From positions 4,836,001 through 4,900,000 of the forward strand of contig NZ_CP116256.1 of NCBI RefSeq assembly GCF_027947575.1: a DNA stretch of 64,000 nucleotides, written 5' to 3'. The DNA is from Streptomyces rubrogriseus. Lineage in GTDB: Bacteria > Actinomycetota > Actinomycetes > Streptomycetales > Streptomycetaceae. The position numbers and the translations under genes are program-made. The notes under the pieces were generated by a model, which made no database searches, was not told the origin of the DNA, and was given only the letters and a program-made list of their open reading frames with translations. The stretch's first letter is position 1, and every line of letters begins with the position of its first letter. Shown here in pieces: positions 19,919 to 27,357 of this stretch.

Positions 19919-19948
19919 GTTGACTTCGAGTCAACAGCCCTGCACATT
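19919..19948 (+). promoter_or_regulatory. lipase promoter region with a perfect palindrome over the -35 box
   Basis: GTTGACT, TCG, AGTCAAC forms a perfect seven-base inverted repeat (19919-19935). A -35 TTGACT lies inside it at 19920-19925, and a weak -10 CACATT follows after 17 bases. A protein bound to the palindrome would occlude the -35. Its owner is unknown. Confidence 0.5.
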
Positions 19949-20008
19949 ACTTAAAAGTAGAACCGCCGGGTAACCCGCTGCCGCCTCCTCCCGAAGAAGA
20001 GAGAGCAC

Positions 20009-20881
20009 ATGCCGAAGCCTGCCCTTCGCCGTGTCATGACCGCGACAGTCGCCGCCGTCGGCACGCTCGCCCTCGGCCTCACCGACGCCACCGCCCACGC
20101 CGCGCCCACCCTGGACTACGTCGCCCTCGGCGACAGCTACAGCGCCGGCTCGGGCGTCCTGCCCGTCGACCCCACCAACCTGCTCTGTCTGCGTTCGACG
20201 GCCAACTACCCCCACGTCGTCGCGGACACGACGGGCGCCCGCCTCAAGGACGTCACCTGCGGCGGCGCGCAGACCGCCGACTTCGCACAGGCCCAGTACC
20301 CGGGCGTCGCACCCCAGTTGGACGCGCTCGGCACCGACACGGACCTGGTCACGCTCACCATCGGCGGCAACGACAACGGCACCTTCATCAACGCCATCAC
20401 GGCCTGCGGCACGGCGGGTGTCCTCAGCGGCGGCAAGGGCAGCCCCTGCAAGGACAAGCACGGCACCTCCTTCGACGACGAGATCGAGGCCAACACGTAC
20501 CCCGCGCTCAAGGAAGCGCTGCTCGGCGTCCGCGCCAGGGCTCCGCACGCCAGGGTGGCGGCCCTCGGCTACCCGTGGATCACCCCGGCCGCCGCCGACC
20601 CGTCCTGCTTCCTGAAGCTGCCCGTCGCCGCCGGTGACGTGCCCTACCTCCGGGCCATCCAGGCGCACCTGAACGACGCGGTCCGGCGCGCCGCCGAGGA
20701 GACCGGAGCCACCTACGTGGACTTCTCCGGGGTGTCCGACGGCCACGACGCCTGCGAGGCCCCCGGCACCCGCTGGATCGAACCGCTGCTGTTCGGGCAC
20801 AGCCTCGTTCCCGTCCACCCCAACGCCCTCGGCGAGCGGCGCATGGCCGAGCACACGATGGACGTCCTCGGTCTGGACTGA
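20009..20881 (+). CDS. secreted SGNH/GDSL lipase/esterase
   Basis: 290 residues, signal peptide to about residue 31 (HAA). Block I is GDSYSAG with nucleophile Ser43, block III GGND with oxyanion Asn121, and the C-terminal catalytic His is His270 in HPNALGE. Six cysteines in the mature protein suggest three disulfides, typical for streptomycete extracellular lipases. I recall S. coelicolor SCO7513 as the closest known type; this was not searched. ATG with a purine-rich GAAGAAGAGAG ribosome binding site. Confidence 0.92.
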   Translation: MPKPALRRVMTATVAAVGTLALGLTDATAHAAPTLDYVALGDSYSAGSGVLPVDPTNLLCLRSTANYPHVVADTTGARLKDVTCGGAQTADFAQAQYPGVAPQLDALGTDTDLVTLTIGGNDNGTFINAITACGTAGVLSGGKGSPCKDKHGTSFDDEIEANTYPALKEALLGVRARAPHARVAALGYPWITPAAADPSCFLKLPVAAGDVPYLRAIQAHLNDAVRRAAEETGATYVDFSGVSDGHDACEAPGTRWIEPLLFGHSLVPVHPNALGERRMAEHTMDVLGLD

Positions 20882-20906
20882 CCTCCGGTCACCGCCCGCG
20901 TACGCT
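20878..20906 (+). promoter_or_regulatory. leaderless promoter for the GlxA-type regulator
   Basis: A -35 CTGACC (20878-20883) overlaps the lipase stop codon, and a -10 TACGCT (20901-20906) follows after 17 bases, six bases before the GTG at 20913. No ribosome binding site is present, so a leaderless mRNA is expected. Confidence 0.5.
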
Positions 20907-20912
20907 CTTCCC

Positions 20913-21869
20913 GTGCCGTCCTCCCGCCTGCGCCGCGTCGCCGTCCTCGTCCTGGAGGGCGCCAAACCCCTCGACGTCGGCATTCCGGCGCAGGTCTTCA
21001 CGACGCGCGCGAGCATGCCGTACGAGGTGCGGGTGTGCGGCGCGGCGCCCGGCCTGGTGACCGGCGGTGACGGCCTGTCGTACCACGTCGCCCACGGCCT
21101 CGACGCCCTGGCGTGGGCCGACCTGGTCTTCCTTCCCGGTTACCGTTCCCCCGACGCCGAGGACCCGCCGCGGACCGTCCTCGACGCGCTGACGGCGGCC
21201 CACGACCGGGGAGCACGGCTCGCCGCCATCTCCACCGGCGCGTTCGCGCTCGCCGCCACGGGTCTGCTCGACGGCAGGCGGGCCACCACGCACTGGCACT
21301 ACACCCGGGCGCTCGCGGCGAAGCACCCGGGCGTGCGGGTCGACGAGAACGTGCTGTTCGTGGACGAGGGCAGTGTCCTGACGTCCGCGGGCGCCGCCTC
21401 CGGCATCGACCTGTGCCTGCACATCCTGCGCGGCGACCTCGGAGTGGCCGCCTCGAACCACGCGGCCCGGCGCCTGGTCGCGGCCCCCTACCGCAGCGGC
21501 GGCCAGGCCCAGTACGTGCCGCGCAGCGTCCCGGAGCCGCTCGGCGAGCGGTTCGCCGCCACCCGCGAGTGGGCACTGCGCCGGCTCGGTGAGCCGCTCA
21601 CCCTGGAGGCGCTGGCCCGGCACGCGGCGGTGTCGGCGCGCACCCTCTCCCGGCGCTTCGTCGAGGACACCGGGTACACCCCGATGCAGTGGATCATGCG
21701 GGCCCGTATCGACCTGGCCCGTGAGCTGCTCGAACGCTCCGAGCGCGGCGTCGAGCAGATCGCCGCCGAGGTGGGCCTGGGCACCGGCGCCAACCTGCGG
21801 CTGCACTTCCAGCGCATCCTCGGGACCACGCCCAGCGAGTACCGGCGCACCTTCGCCCGGGGCGAATAG
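20913..21869 (+). CDS. GlxA-type AraC-family regulator (DJ-1/PfpI domain plus HTH)
   Basis: 318 residues. The N-terminal DJ-1/PfpI-like domain (VAVLVLEGAKPLDVGIPAQVF, FLPGYR) has Ser in place of the usual Cys in the nucleophile elbow (AISTGAFALAATGLLDG), so it is probably a ligand sensor and not an enzyme. The C-terminal AraC domain has two HTHs (TLEALARHAAVSARTLSRRF and GVEQIAAEVGLGTGANLRLHF). GTG start at 20913, leaderless. Its neighbours are the lipase and GAPDH genes. Confidence 0.93.
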   Translation: MPSSRLRRVAVLVLEGAKPLDVGIPAQVFTTRASMPYEVRVCGAAPGLVTGGDGLSYHVAHGLDALAWADLVFLPGYRSPDAEDPPRTVLDALTAAHDRGARLAAISTGAFALAATGLLDGRRATTHWHYTRALAAKHPGVRVDENVLFVDEGSVLTSAGAASGIDLCLHILRGDLGVAASNHAARRLVAAPYRSGGQAQYVPRSVPEPLGERFAATREWALRRLGEPLTLEALARHAAVSARTLSRRFVEDTGYTPMQWIMRARIDLARELLERSERGVEQIAAEVGLGTGANLRLHFQRILGTTPSEYRRTFARGE

Positions 21870-22003
21870 CCGGGCCGCGCGCCGCCACCCTCGCCTGGCG
21901 TGATCCTTTCGAACCGTGGCACTCACGCCGCTGCCACCCGACCCCGGCGTGCGCGAGCCTGGTGGCGAAGGACCTGGTGGCGAAACGAAGGGACACACCA
22001 CTC

Positions 22004-23002
22004 ATGACTCGCATCGGCATCAACGGATTCGGCCGCATCGGGCGCAACGTGCTGCGCGCACTGCTCGAACGCGACACGAAGCTCGAGGTCGTCGCCGTCA
22101 ACGACCTCACGGAGCCCGCCACCCTGGCCCGTCTGCTCGCCTTCGACTCGACGGCCGGCCGGCTCGGCCGCCCGGTGACGGTCGACGGGGACACCCTGGT
22201 CGTCGACGGGCACCGCATCAAGGTGCTCGCCGAGCGCGAACCGGCCCGGCTGCCCTGGGCCGAGCTGGGCGTCGACATCGTGCTGGAGGCGACCGGCCGC
22301 TTCACCTCGGCCGACGCCGCCCGCGCCCACCTCACCGCGGGCGCGCGGAAGGTCCTGGTCAGCGCGCCGTCGAGCGGTGCGGACGTGACGCTCGCGTACG
22401 GCGTGAACACCGACGCCTACGACCCGGCCGCGCACACGATCGTCTCCAACGCCTCCTGCACCACCAACGCCCTCGCGCCGCTCGCCGCGGTGCTGGACGA
22501 GCTGGCCGGCATCGAGCACGGCTTCATGACCACGGTGCACGCCTACACACAGGAGCAGAACCTCCAGGACGGCCCGCACCGTGACGCGCGCCGCGCCCGC
22601 GCCGCCGGGGTGAACATCGTCCCGACCACGACCGGCGCCGCCAAGGCGATCGGCCTGGTGCTGCCGGGCCTCGACGGCAAGCTGTCGGGCGACTCGATCC
22701 GGGTGCCGGTCCCGGTGGGCTCGATCGTCGAGCTGAACACGACCGTCGCCCGCGACGTGACGCGCGAGGACGTCCTGGCCGCCTACCGCGCCGCCGCCGA
22801 CGGGCCGCTCGCCGGTGTGCTGGAGTACTCGGACGACCCGCTGGTCTCCTCCGACATCACGGGCAACCCGGCCTCGTCGATCTTCGACTCGGCACTGACC
22901 CGCGTGGACGGACGTCACGTCAAGGTGGTCGCCTGGTACGACAACGAGTGGGGCTTCTCGAACCGCGTGATCGACACCCTCGGACTGCTCGCCACACGCT
23001 GA
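22004..23002 (+). CDS. gap: glyceraldehyde-3-phosphate dehydrogenase, type I, NAD+
   Basis: 332 residues. The Rossmann start [15 protein letters not shown] and Asp34 (AVNDLTEP) indicate NAD+ preference. Catalytic Cys152 is in SNASCTTN, and the C-terminal block [14 protein letters not shown] is intact. Start 22004, preceded by GAAGGGA; an in-frame GTG at 21962 is less likely. Streptomycetes usually carry another gap in the glycolytic cluster with pgk and tpi. This copy stands alone between a regulator and cyclophilin, so it is probably an auxiliary isozyme (inference). Confidence 0.96.
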   Translation: MTRIGINGFGRIGRNVLRALLERDTKLEVVAVNDLTEPATLARLLAFDSTAGRLGRPVTVDGDTLVVDGHRIKVLAEREPARLPWAELGVDIVLEATGRFTSADAARAHLTAGARKVLVSAPSSGADVTLAYGVNTDAYDPAAHTIVSNASCTTNALAPLAAVLDELAGIEHGFMTTVHAYTQEQNLQDGPHRDARRARAAGVNIVPTTTGAAKAIGLVLPGLDGKLSGDSIRVPVPVGSIVELNTTVARDVTREDVLAAYRAAADGPLAGVLEYSDDPLVSSDITGNPASSIFDSALTRVDGRHVKVVAWYDNEWGFSNRVIDTLGLLATR

Positions 23003-23038
23003 ACGGGCAGCCGATTCGGCATCACCGGGGGTCACACG

Positions 23039-23045
23039 TAACAAT
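23039..23045 (+). promoter_or_regulatory. -10 box of a probable leaderless cyclophilin transcript
   Basis: TAACAAT ends six bases before the cyclophilin ATG at 23052, and the intervening bases have no ribosome binding site. The -35 region is not obvious. Confidence 0.4.
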
Positions 23046-23051
23046 GGTGCG

Positions 23052-23549
23052 ATGAGCAATTCCAAGGTTTACTTCGACATCGACATCGACGGCCAGGATG
23101 CGGGCCGCATCGTCTTCGAACTCTTCGAGGACGTCACCCCCAAGACCGCCAGGAACTTCCTGGAGCTGGCCACCGGCGAGCACGGCTTCGGCTACGCGGG
23201 TTCCCCGTTCCACCGTGTGATCCCGCAGTTCATGCTCCAGGGCGGTGACTTCACCAAGGGCAACGGCACCGGGGGCAAGAGCATCTACGGCGAGAAGTTC
23301 GCGGACGAGAACTTCCAGCTGAAGCACACCGAGCCGTACCTCCTGTCCATGGCGAACGCGGGTCCGAACACCAACGGCTCGCAGTTCTTCGTCACCACCG
23401 TCCCCACCCCGTGGCTGGACGGCAAGCACGTCGTCTTCGGCAAGGTCGTCGAGGGCACGGACGTGGTGGACAAGATCGAGGGCTACGGCTCCTCGCCCGC
23501 GGGCAAGACCTCCAAGGAGATCAAGGTGCGCGCGTCCGGCAAGCTGTAA
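23052..23549 (+). CDS. peptidyl-prolyl cis-trans isomerase, cyclophilin type
   Basis: 165 residues, cytosolic, no signal peptide. Cyclophilin signature [23 protein letters not shown] with the catalytic Arg, plus [16 protein letters not shown] and the Trp in [14 protein letters not shown] (the cyclosporin-binding Trp). Catalyses Xaa-Pro isomerisation in protein folding. Likely leaderless. A strong terminator follows 31 bases after the stop. Confidence 0.97.
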   Translation: MSNSKVYFDIDIDGQDAGRIVFELFEDVTPKTARNFLELATGEHGFGYAGSPFHRVIPQFMLQGGDFTKGNGTGGKSIYGEKFADENFQLKHTEPYLLSMANAGPNTNGSQFFVTTVPTPWLDGKHVVFGKVVEGTDVVDKIEGYGSSPAGKTSKEIKVRASGKL

Positions 23550-23580
23550 GGCCTGATCAGCCCTACGAGGACCTGAACCG

Positions 23581-23617
23581 ACGGGGGTCCGCCGCATTCG
23601 GTGCGGCGGGCCCCCGT
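23581..23617 (+). terminator. terminator after the cyclophilin gene
   Basis: A 16-base-pair hairpin: ACGGGGGTCCGCCGCA pairs with TGCGGCGGGCCCCCGT (one T-G wobble) across a TTCGG loop. Very stable; it separates the cyclophilin gene from the ligase gene. Confidence 0.85.
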
Positions 23618-23700
23618 TCCCGTCCCGTCTGGTGGGGTGCGCCAGGTGGTGCGACGCTGGGGTGGAGGAGCGTCCGAGGAAGGCAACCCCGGGAGGACCG

Positions 23701-25179
23701 ATGGGACGGGACGTCCCGGCGCTGGTCTTCACCCGCGAGGACCGCCGCCGCTACCGGATCAAGATGCAGGAGTGCCTGGAGGCCTTCGCGCAGATGCTGC
23801 GCGAGTCCCGGTTCGAGACCGAGCGGCCCCAGGTCGGCCTGGAGATCGAACTGAACCTGGTCGACGACCGGGGCGAACCGGCGATGCGCAACAGCGACGC
23901 CCTCGAAGCGATCGCGGACCCCGCCTGGTCCACCGAGCTGGGCCGGTTCAACCTGGAGATCAACATCCCGCCCCGGCAGCTGACGGCGGGCGGCCCCGAC
24001 GCCTGGGAGACCGAGATCCGCGCCGCCCTGAACCACGCCGAGGACCGCGCCGCGTCGGTCGGCGCCCACCTGATCATGGTCGGCACCCTGCCCACACTGC
24101 GCCAGTCGGACGTGGGCGAGGCGGCCCTGTCGGAGAACCCGCGCTACCGACTCCTCAACGACCAGGTGTTCGCCGCCCGGGGCGAGGACCTGCACATCGA
24201 GGTGGACGGCGTCGACCGCCTGCGGACCTACGCGGACACGATCACGCCCGAGGCCGCCTGCACCAGTACCCAGTTCCACCTCCAGGTCGCCCCCGAGGAG
24301 TTCCCCGACTACTGGAACGCGGCCCAGGCCGTCGCCGGTGTCCAGGTCGCCCTCGCGGCCAACTCGCCGTTCCTGCTCGGCAAGGAGCTGTGGCACGAGA
24401 GCCGCATCCCCCTGTTCGAGCAGGCCACCGACACCCGGCCGCAGGAGATCAAGGCCCAGGGGGTCAGACCCCGGGTGTGGTTCGGGGAGCGCTGGATCAA
24501 CAGCGTCTTCGACCTGTTCGAGGAGAACCTGCGCTACTTCCCGGCGCTGCTGCCGCTGTGCGACGAGCAGGATCCCGCCGAGACCCTCGACCGCGGCGAC
24601 ATCCCGGAACTGGGCGAACTCACCCTCCACAACGGCACCATCTACCGCTGGAACCGGCCCGTCTACGCCGTCGCCCACGACAAACCGCACGTGCGGGTCG
24701 AGAACCGCGTCCTGCCGGCCGGCCCGACCGTCGCCGACACCCTTGCCAACGGCGCCTTCTACTACGGCCTCACCCGCGCCCTGGTCGAGGAGGAGCGGCC
24801 GGTGTGGTCGCGGATGTCCTTCTCGGTCGCCGAGGACAACCTGCACACCGCCGCCCGGCACGGCATCGAGGCACACCTGTACTGGCCCGGGGTGGGCGAG
24901 GTGACGGTGCCCGAACTGGTCCTGCGCCGGCTGCTGCCGCTGGCGCACCGGGGCCTGGAGCTGTCGGGGATGGACTCGGCGTGGCGGGAGCCGCTGCTCG
25001 GCATCATCGAGCAGCGGTGCGTCACCGGCCGCAACGGCGCGGTGTGGCAGAAGGAGATGTTCCACCACATCGACGCCGGCACGCGGCCCGGCCGCCACGA
25101 GGCGCTGCGCAGGATGACCCAGCAGTACATGGACTACATGCACCTCAACGCCCCGGTCCACACCTGGCCGGTGGACTGA
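23701..25179 (+). CDS. glutamate-cysteine ligase family (GCS2) protein
   Basis: 492 residues. The metal- and nucleotide-binding start QVGLEIELNLVDDRG and the pattern RFNLEINIPPR fit the GCS2 group of ATP-dependent gamma-glutamyl ligases, with TSTQFHLQV and RVENRVLPAGPT later. Long for GCS2, so the acceptor substrate may not be cysteine. ATG 23701 after GGGAGG. The class II amidotransferase follows 39 bases on; such a pair could add and remove a gamma-glutamyl group, as EgtA and EgtC do in ergothioneine synthesis. EgtB and EgtD are absent here. Confidence 0.82.
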   Translation: MGRDVPALVFTREDRRRYRIKMQECLEAFAQMLRESRFETERPQVGLEIELNLVDDRGEPAMRNSDALEAIADPAWSTELGRFNLEINIPPRQLTAGGPDAWETEIRAALNHAEDRAASVGAHLIMVGTLPTLRQSDVGEAALSENPRYRLLNDQVFAARGEDLHIEVDGVDRLRTYADTITPEAACTSTQFHLQVAPEEFPDYWNAAQAVAGVQVALAANSPFLLGKELWHESRIPLFEQATDTRPQEIKAQGVRPRVWFGERWINSVFDLFEENLRYFPALLPLCDEQDPAETLDRGDIPELGELTLHNGTIYRWNRPVYAVAHDKPHVRVENRVLPAGPTVADTLANGAFYYGLTRALVEEERPVWSRMSFSVAEDNLHTAARHGIEAHLYWPGVGEVTVPELVLRRLLPLAHRGLELSGMDSAWREPLLGIIEQRCVTGRNGAVWQKEMFHHIDAGTRPGRHEALRRMTQQYMDYMHLNAPVHTWPVD

Positions 25180-25218
25180 CGTCCGGGGCGGGGAGGCCAC
25201 TAGGGAGGCGACGGAGCG

Positions 25219-26052
25219 ATGTGCCGATGGCTCGCCTACTCGGGGACGCCCGTCCTCCTGGAGTCCCTGCTCTACCAGCCCGAGCACTCGCTCATCGACC
25301 AGAGCCTGCACGCCCGCATGGGCGTCGAGACGACCAACGGGGACGGGTTCGGCGTCGGCTGGTTCGGGCCCGAGATGCAGACCCCCGCCATCGTCCGGGA
25401 GGTCGGGCCGGCCTGGAGCAACCGCAACCTGCGGGAGATCGCGAGCCATGTCCGCTCGCCCCTGTTCTTCGCGCACATCCGGGCGTCGACGGGCAGCCCG
25501 GTGCAGCAGACCAACTGCCATCCGTTCCGCCACGGCCGGTGGATGTGGATGCACAACGGCGCGATCGCCGAGTTCCACCGGCTGCGCCGGGACCTCGCGC
25601 TGGCCGTCGATCCGCGGCTCTTCCTCGACATCGAGGGATCGACCGACTCCGAGATGATGTTCTACCTGGCGCTCACGCTCGGCCTGGAGGACGATCCTCC
25701 CACCGCCGTGGCCCGGATGGCGGGGCTGGTGGAGGAGATCGGACACGAACACGGCGTGGAGTTCCCGCTGCAGATGACGGTCGCCGTGACCGACGGGCAC
25801 CGCCTGTGGGCCTTCCGGTACTCCAGCCAGGCCCAGTCGCGCTCGCTCTACTACAGCAGCCGGGTGGAGAGCCTGCGCGCGCTCCATCCCGGCCTGCCCT
25901 TCCTCAAGGAGGCGTCCGACAGCACCCGGCTGATCGTGTCGGAACCCCTGGGCGACCTGCCCGGCGTGTGGAACAAGGTGCCCGAGGGCAGCTACGGCGT
26001 CGTCCAGCCGGAGGGGGACGACCTGCTTCCGTTCGCTCCCCTCCCCGCGTGA
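25219..26052 (+). CDS. class II glutamine amidotransferase (EgtC-like)
   Basis: 277 residues. Ntn-hydrolase: Cys2 would be the N-terminal nucleophile after Met removal (MCRWLAYSG). NGDGFGVGWFG, a conserved HIRAST segment and the CHPF/MHNGAIAEF blocks match the GATase_6 family. No synthetase domain is attached, so it is a stand-alone gamma-glutamyl hydrolase. Ribosome binding site GGGAGG. Cotranscribed with the GCS2 gene, given the 39-base gap. Confidence 0.9.
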   Translation: MCRWLAYSGTPVLLESLLYQPEHSLIDQSLHARMGVETTNGDGFGVGWFGPEMQTPAIVREVGPAWSNRNLREIASHVRSPLFFAHIRASTGSPVQQTNCHPFRHGRWMWMHNGAIAEFHRLRRDLALAVDPRLFLDIEGSTDSEMMFYLALTLGLEDDPPTAVARMAGLVEEIGHEHGVEFPLQMTVAVTDGHRLWAFRYSSQAQSRSLYYSSRVESLRALHPGLPFLKEASDSTRLIVSEPLGDLPGVWNKVPEGSYGVVQPEGDDLLPFAPLPA

Positions 26053-26057
26053 TCCCG

Positions 26058-26086
26058 TTGACACGGGCGCGGAAAGATCACACAAT
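26058..26086 (+). promoter_or_regulatory. consensus-like promoter before a small leaderless ORF
   Basis: -35 TTGACA (26058-26063), a 17-base spacer, and -10 CACAAT (26081-26086), seven bases before ATG 26094. The -35 is perfect, so the promoter is plausibly strong. Confidence 0.6.
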
Positions 26087-26093
26087 CGGTGCC

Positions 26094-26174
26094 ATGACCA
26101 CATACCGGTTCGGCACCACCGCGGAGTGTCCCCGCGTGCCCGAGCGGACCGGCTGTGAGCGTTCCGGCCTCTAA
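26094..26174 (+). CDS. 26-residue leaderless small ORF upstream of the TauD gene
   Basis: Reads MTTYRFGTTAECPRVPERTG then CERSGL and TAA, with Cys12 and Cys21. It begins seven bases after a -10 box and has no ribosome binding site. From its stop to the dioxygenase ATG are 174 bases with no other gene and no strong hairpin that I can see; a short GGCC stem overlaps its stop. It may be a leader peptide or simply the 5' end of a regulatory RNA. Unrecognised. Confidence 0.4.
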   Translation: MTTYRFGTTAECPRVPERTGCERSGL

Positions 26175-26348
26175 CGGCCTTCTTCGTACCGACCGTCCGG
26201 CGCCCCGCGCGTCGTAGCCCGTCGGCATCCTCTCCGGTCCACCACCCGGAGCACCCGTAACGCCCTCGTTTCCCCGGCCGTCCGGCGTGGCCTCGTGCCG
26301 CCCCCGGGCCGGATCTCACGCGTACCGTCATACAAGGGGAGGACCCCC

Positions 26349-27305
26349 ATGTCCGTCACGTCTGACACGTCCGTCACGTCCGCCGGTCCGAGCACCGTCC
26401 TGCGCGAAGCACGCATCCCGGGGGACGGAATGTACGAGGGCCGGCGCACGCTGCGCCGGCTGCCCGAGGGCTGGGAGGAACGGCCCTACGAACTCTTCGA
26501 GGTCGTCCCGCAGGCCCGCACCATCGGCGCGGAGATCCGTGGAGCCGACCTCTCCCGCCCGCTCCCGCCCGCGCTGCGCGAGGAGTTGAACCGTGCCCTG
26601 CTGGAGTGGAAGGTGCTGTTCTTCCGCGGCGCGCACCTCACCTCCGACCAGCAGCGCGACTTCGCCGGCCACTGGGGAGCGCTGGAGACCAACCCCCTGC
26701 TCGCCGCCGGTTCCAGTGACGACGTCGTCCGGTTCGACAAGGGCGACCGGGCCGTGCCGACGTACGAGAACGTGTGGCACACCGACGTCACCTTCCGCGA
26801 ACGGCCCGCGCTCGGCGCGGTGCTGCAACTGCGCGAGGTGCCGCCGTTCGGCGGCGACACCATGTGGGCGGACATGGCCGCGGCCTACGACAACCTGCCC
26901 CGGGAGGTGAAGGAGCGCGTCGACGGCGCCCTGGCCGTCCACGACTTCATCCCCGGCTTCGCGCGGTTCTACGGGCCCGAGCGGCTGCTGCCGCACCAGG
27001 ACCTCCTCCCGCCGGTGGAGCACCCCGTGGTGCGCACCCACCCCGAGACGGGACGGCGCATGCTCTTCGTCAACGCCTCGTTCACCACCCGTATCACCGG
27101 CGTGGACCGCGACGAGAGCGACCGGCTGCTGCGGTTCCTCTTCCAGCAGGCGCACGTGCCCGAGTACCAGGTGCGCTGGCGCTGGCAGCCCGGCGACGTG
27201 GCCTTCTGGGACAACCGCGCCACCCAGCACTACGCGGTGGGTGACTACGGGTCCGCGCGGCGGGTCGCCGAACGCGTCGCCATCGAGGGCGACCGGCCCT
27301 TCTGA
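26349..27305 (+). CDS. TauD/TfdA-family Fe(II)/2-oxoglutarate dioxygenase
   Basis: 318 residues. Facial triad: His144 and Asp146 in WHTDVTF, and a distal His in ATQHYAVGDYG, with the 2-oxoglutarate-binding Arg in RVAERVAIEG. TauD relatives oxygenate sulfonates such as taurine, alkylsulfates, or 2,4-D-type ethers; the substrate cannot be told from the motifs. ATG with GGGGAGG ribosome binding site. It carries an unusual Ser/Thr-Val-rich N-terminus (SVTSDTSVTSAG). No sulfonate transporter is adjacent. Confidence 0.92.
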   Translation: MSVTSDTSVTSAGPSTVLREARIPGDGMYEGRRTLRRLPEGWEERPYELFEVVPQARTIGAEIRGADLSRPLPPALREELNRALLEWKVLFFRGAHLTSDQQRDFAGHWGALETNPLLAAGSSDDVVRFDKGDRAVPTYENVWHTDVTFRERPALGAVLQLREVPPFGGDTMWADMAAAYDNLPREVKERVDGALAVHDFIPGFARFYGPERLLPHQDLLPPVEHPVVRTHPETGRRMLFVNASFTTRITGVDRDESDRLLRFLFQQAHVPEYQVRWRWQPGDVAFWDNRATQHYAVGDYGSARRVAERVAIEGDRPF

Positions 27306-27312
27306 TCCGCGT

Positions 27313-27354
27313 GCACGGGGGCCGGGGGCGGCGCTTCGCCTCCGGCCCCCGTGC
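27313..27354. terminator. bidirectional terminator between TauD and GH2 genes
   Basis: 13-base arms GCACGGGGGCCGG and CCGGCCCCCGTGC, with a further GGCG/CGCC stem inside. Positioned between two convergent stops. Confidence 0.85.
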
Positions 27355-27357
27355 GGG

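Noticed and set aside
23701..26052. Ergothioneine biosynthesis cluster
   Set aside because: Only EgtA- and EgtC-like proteins are present; EgtB, EgtD and EgtE are not in the window, and the ligase is not clearly EgtA.
26186..26348. Two copies of CCGTCCGGCG upstream of the TauD gene
   Set aside because: Short, GC-rich and 78 bases apart without symmetry; likely chance.
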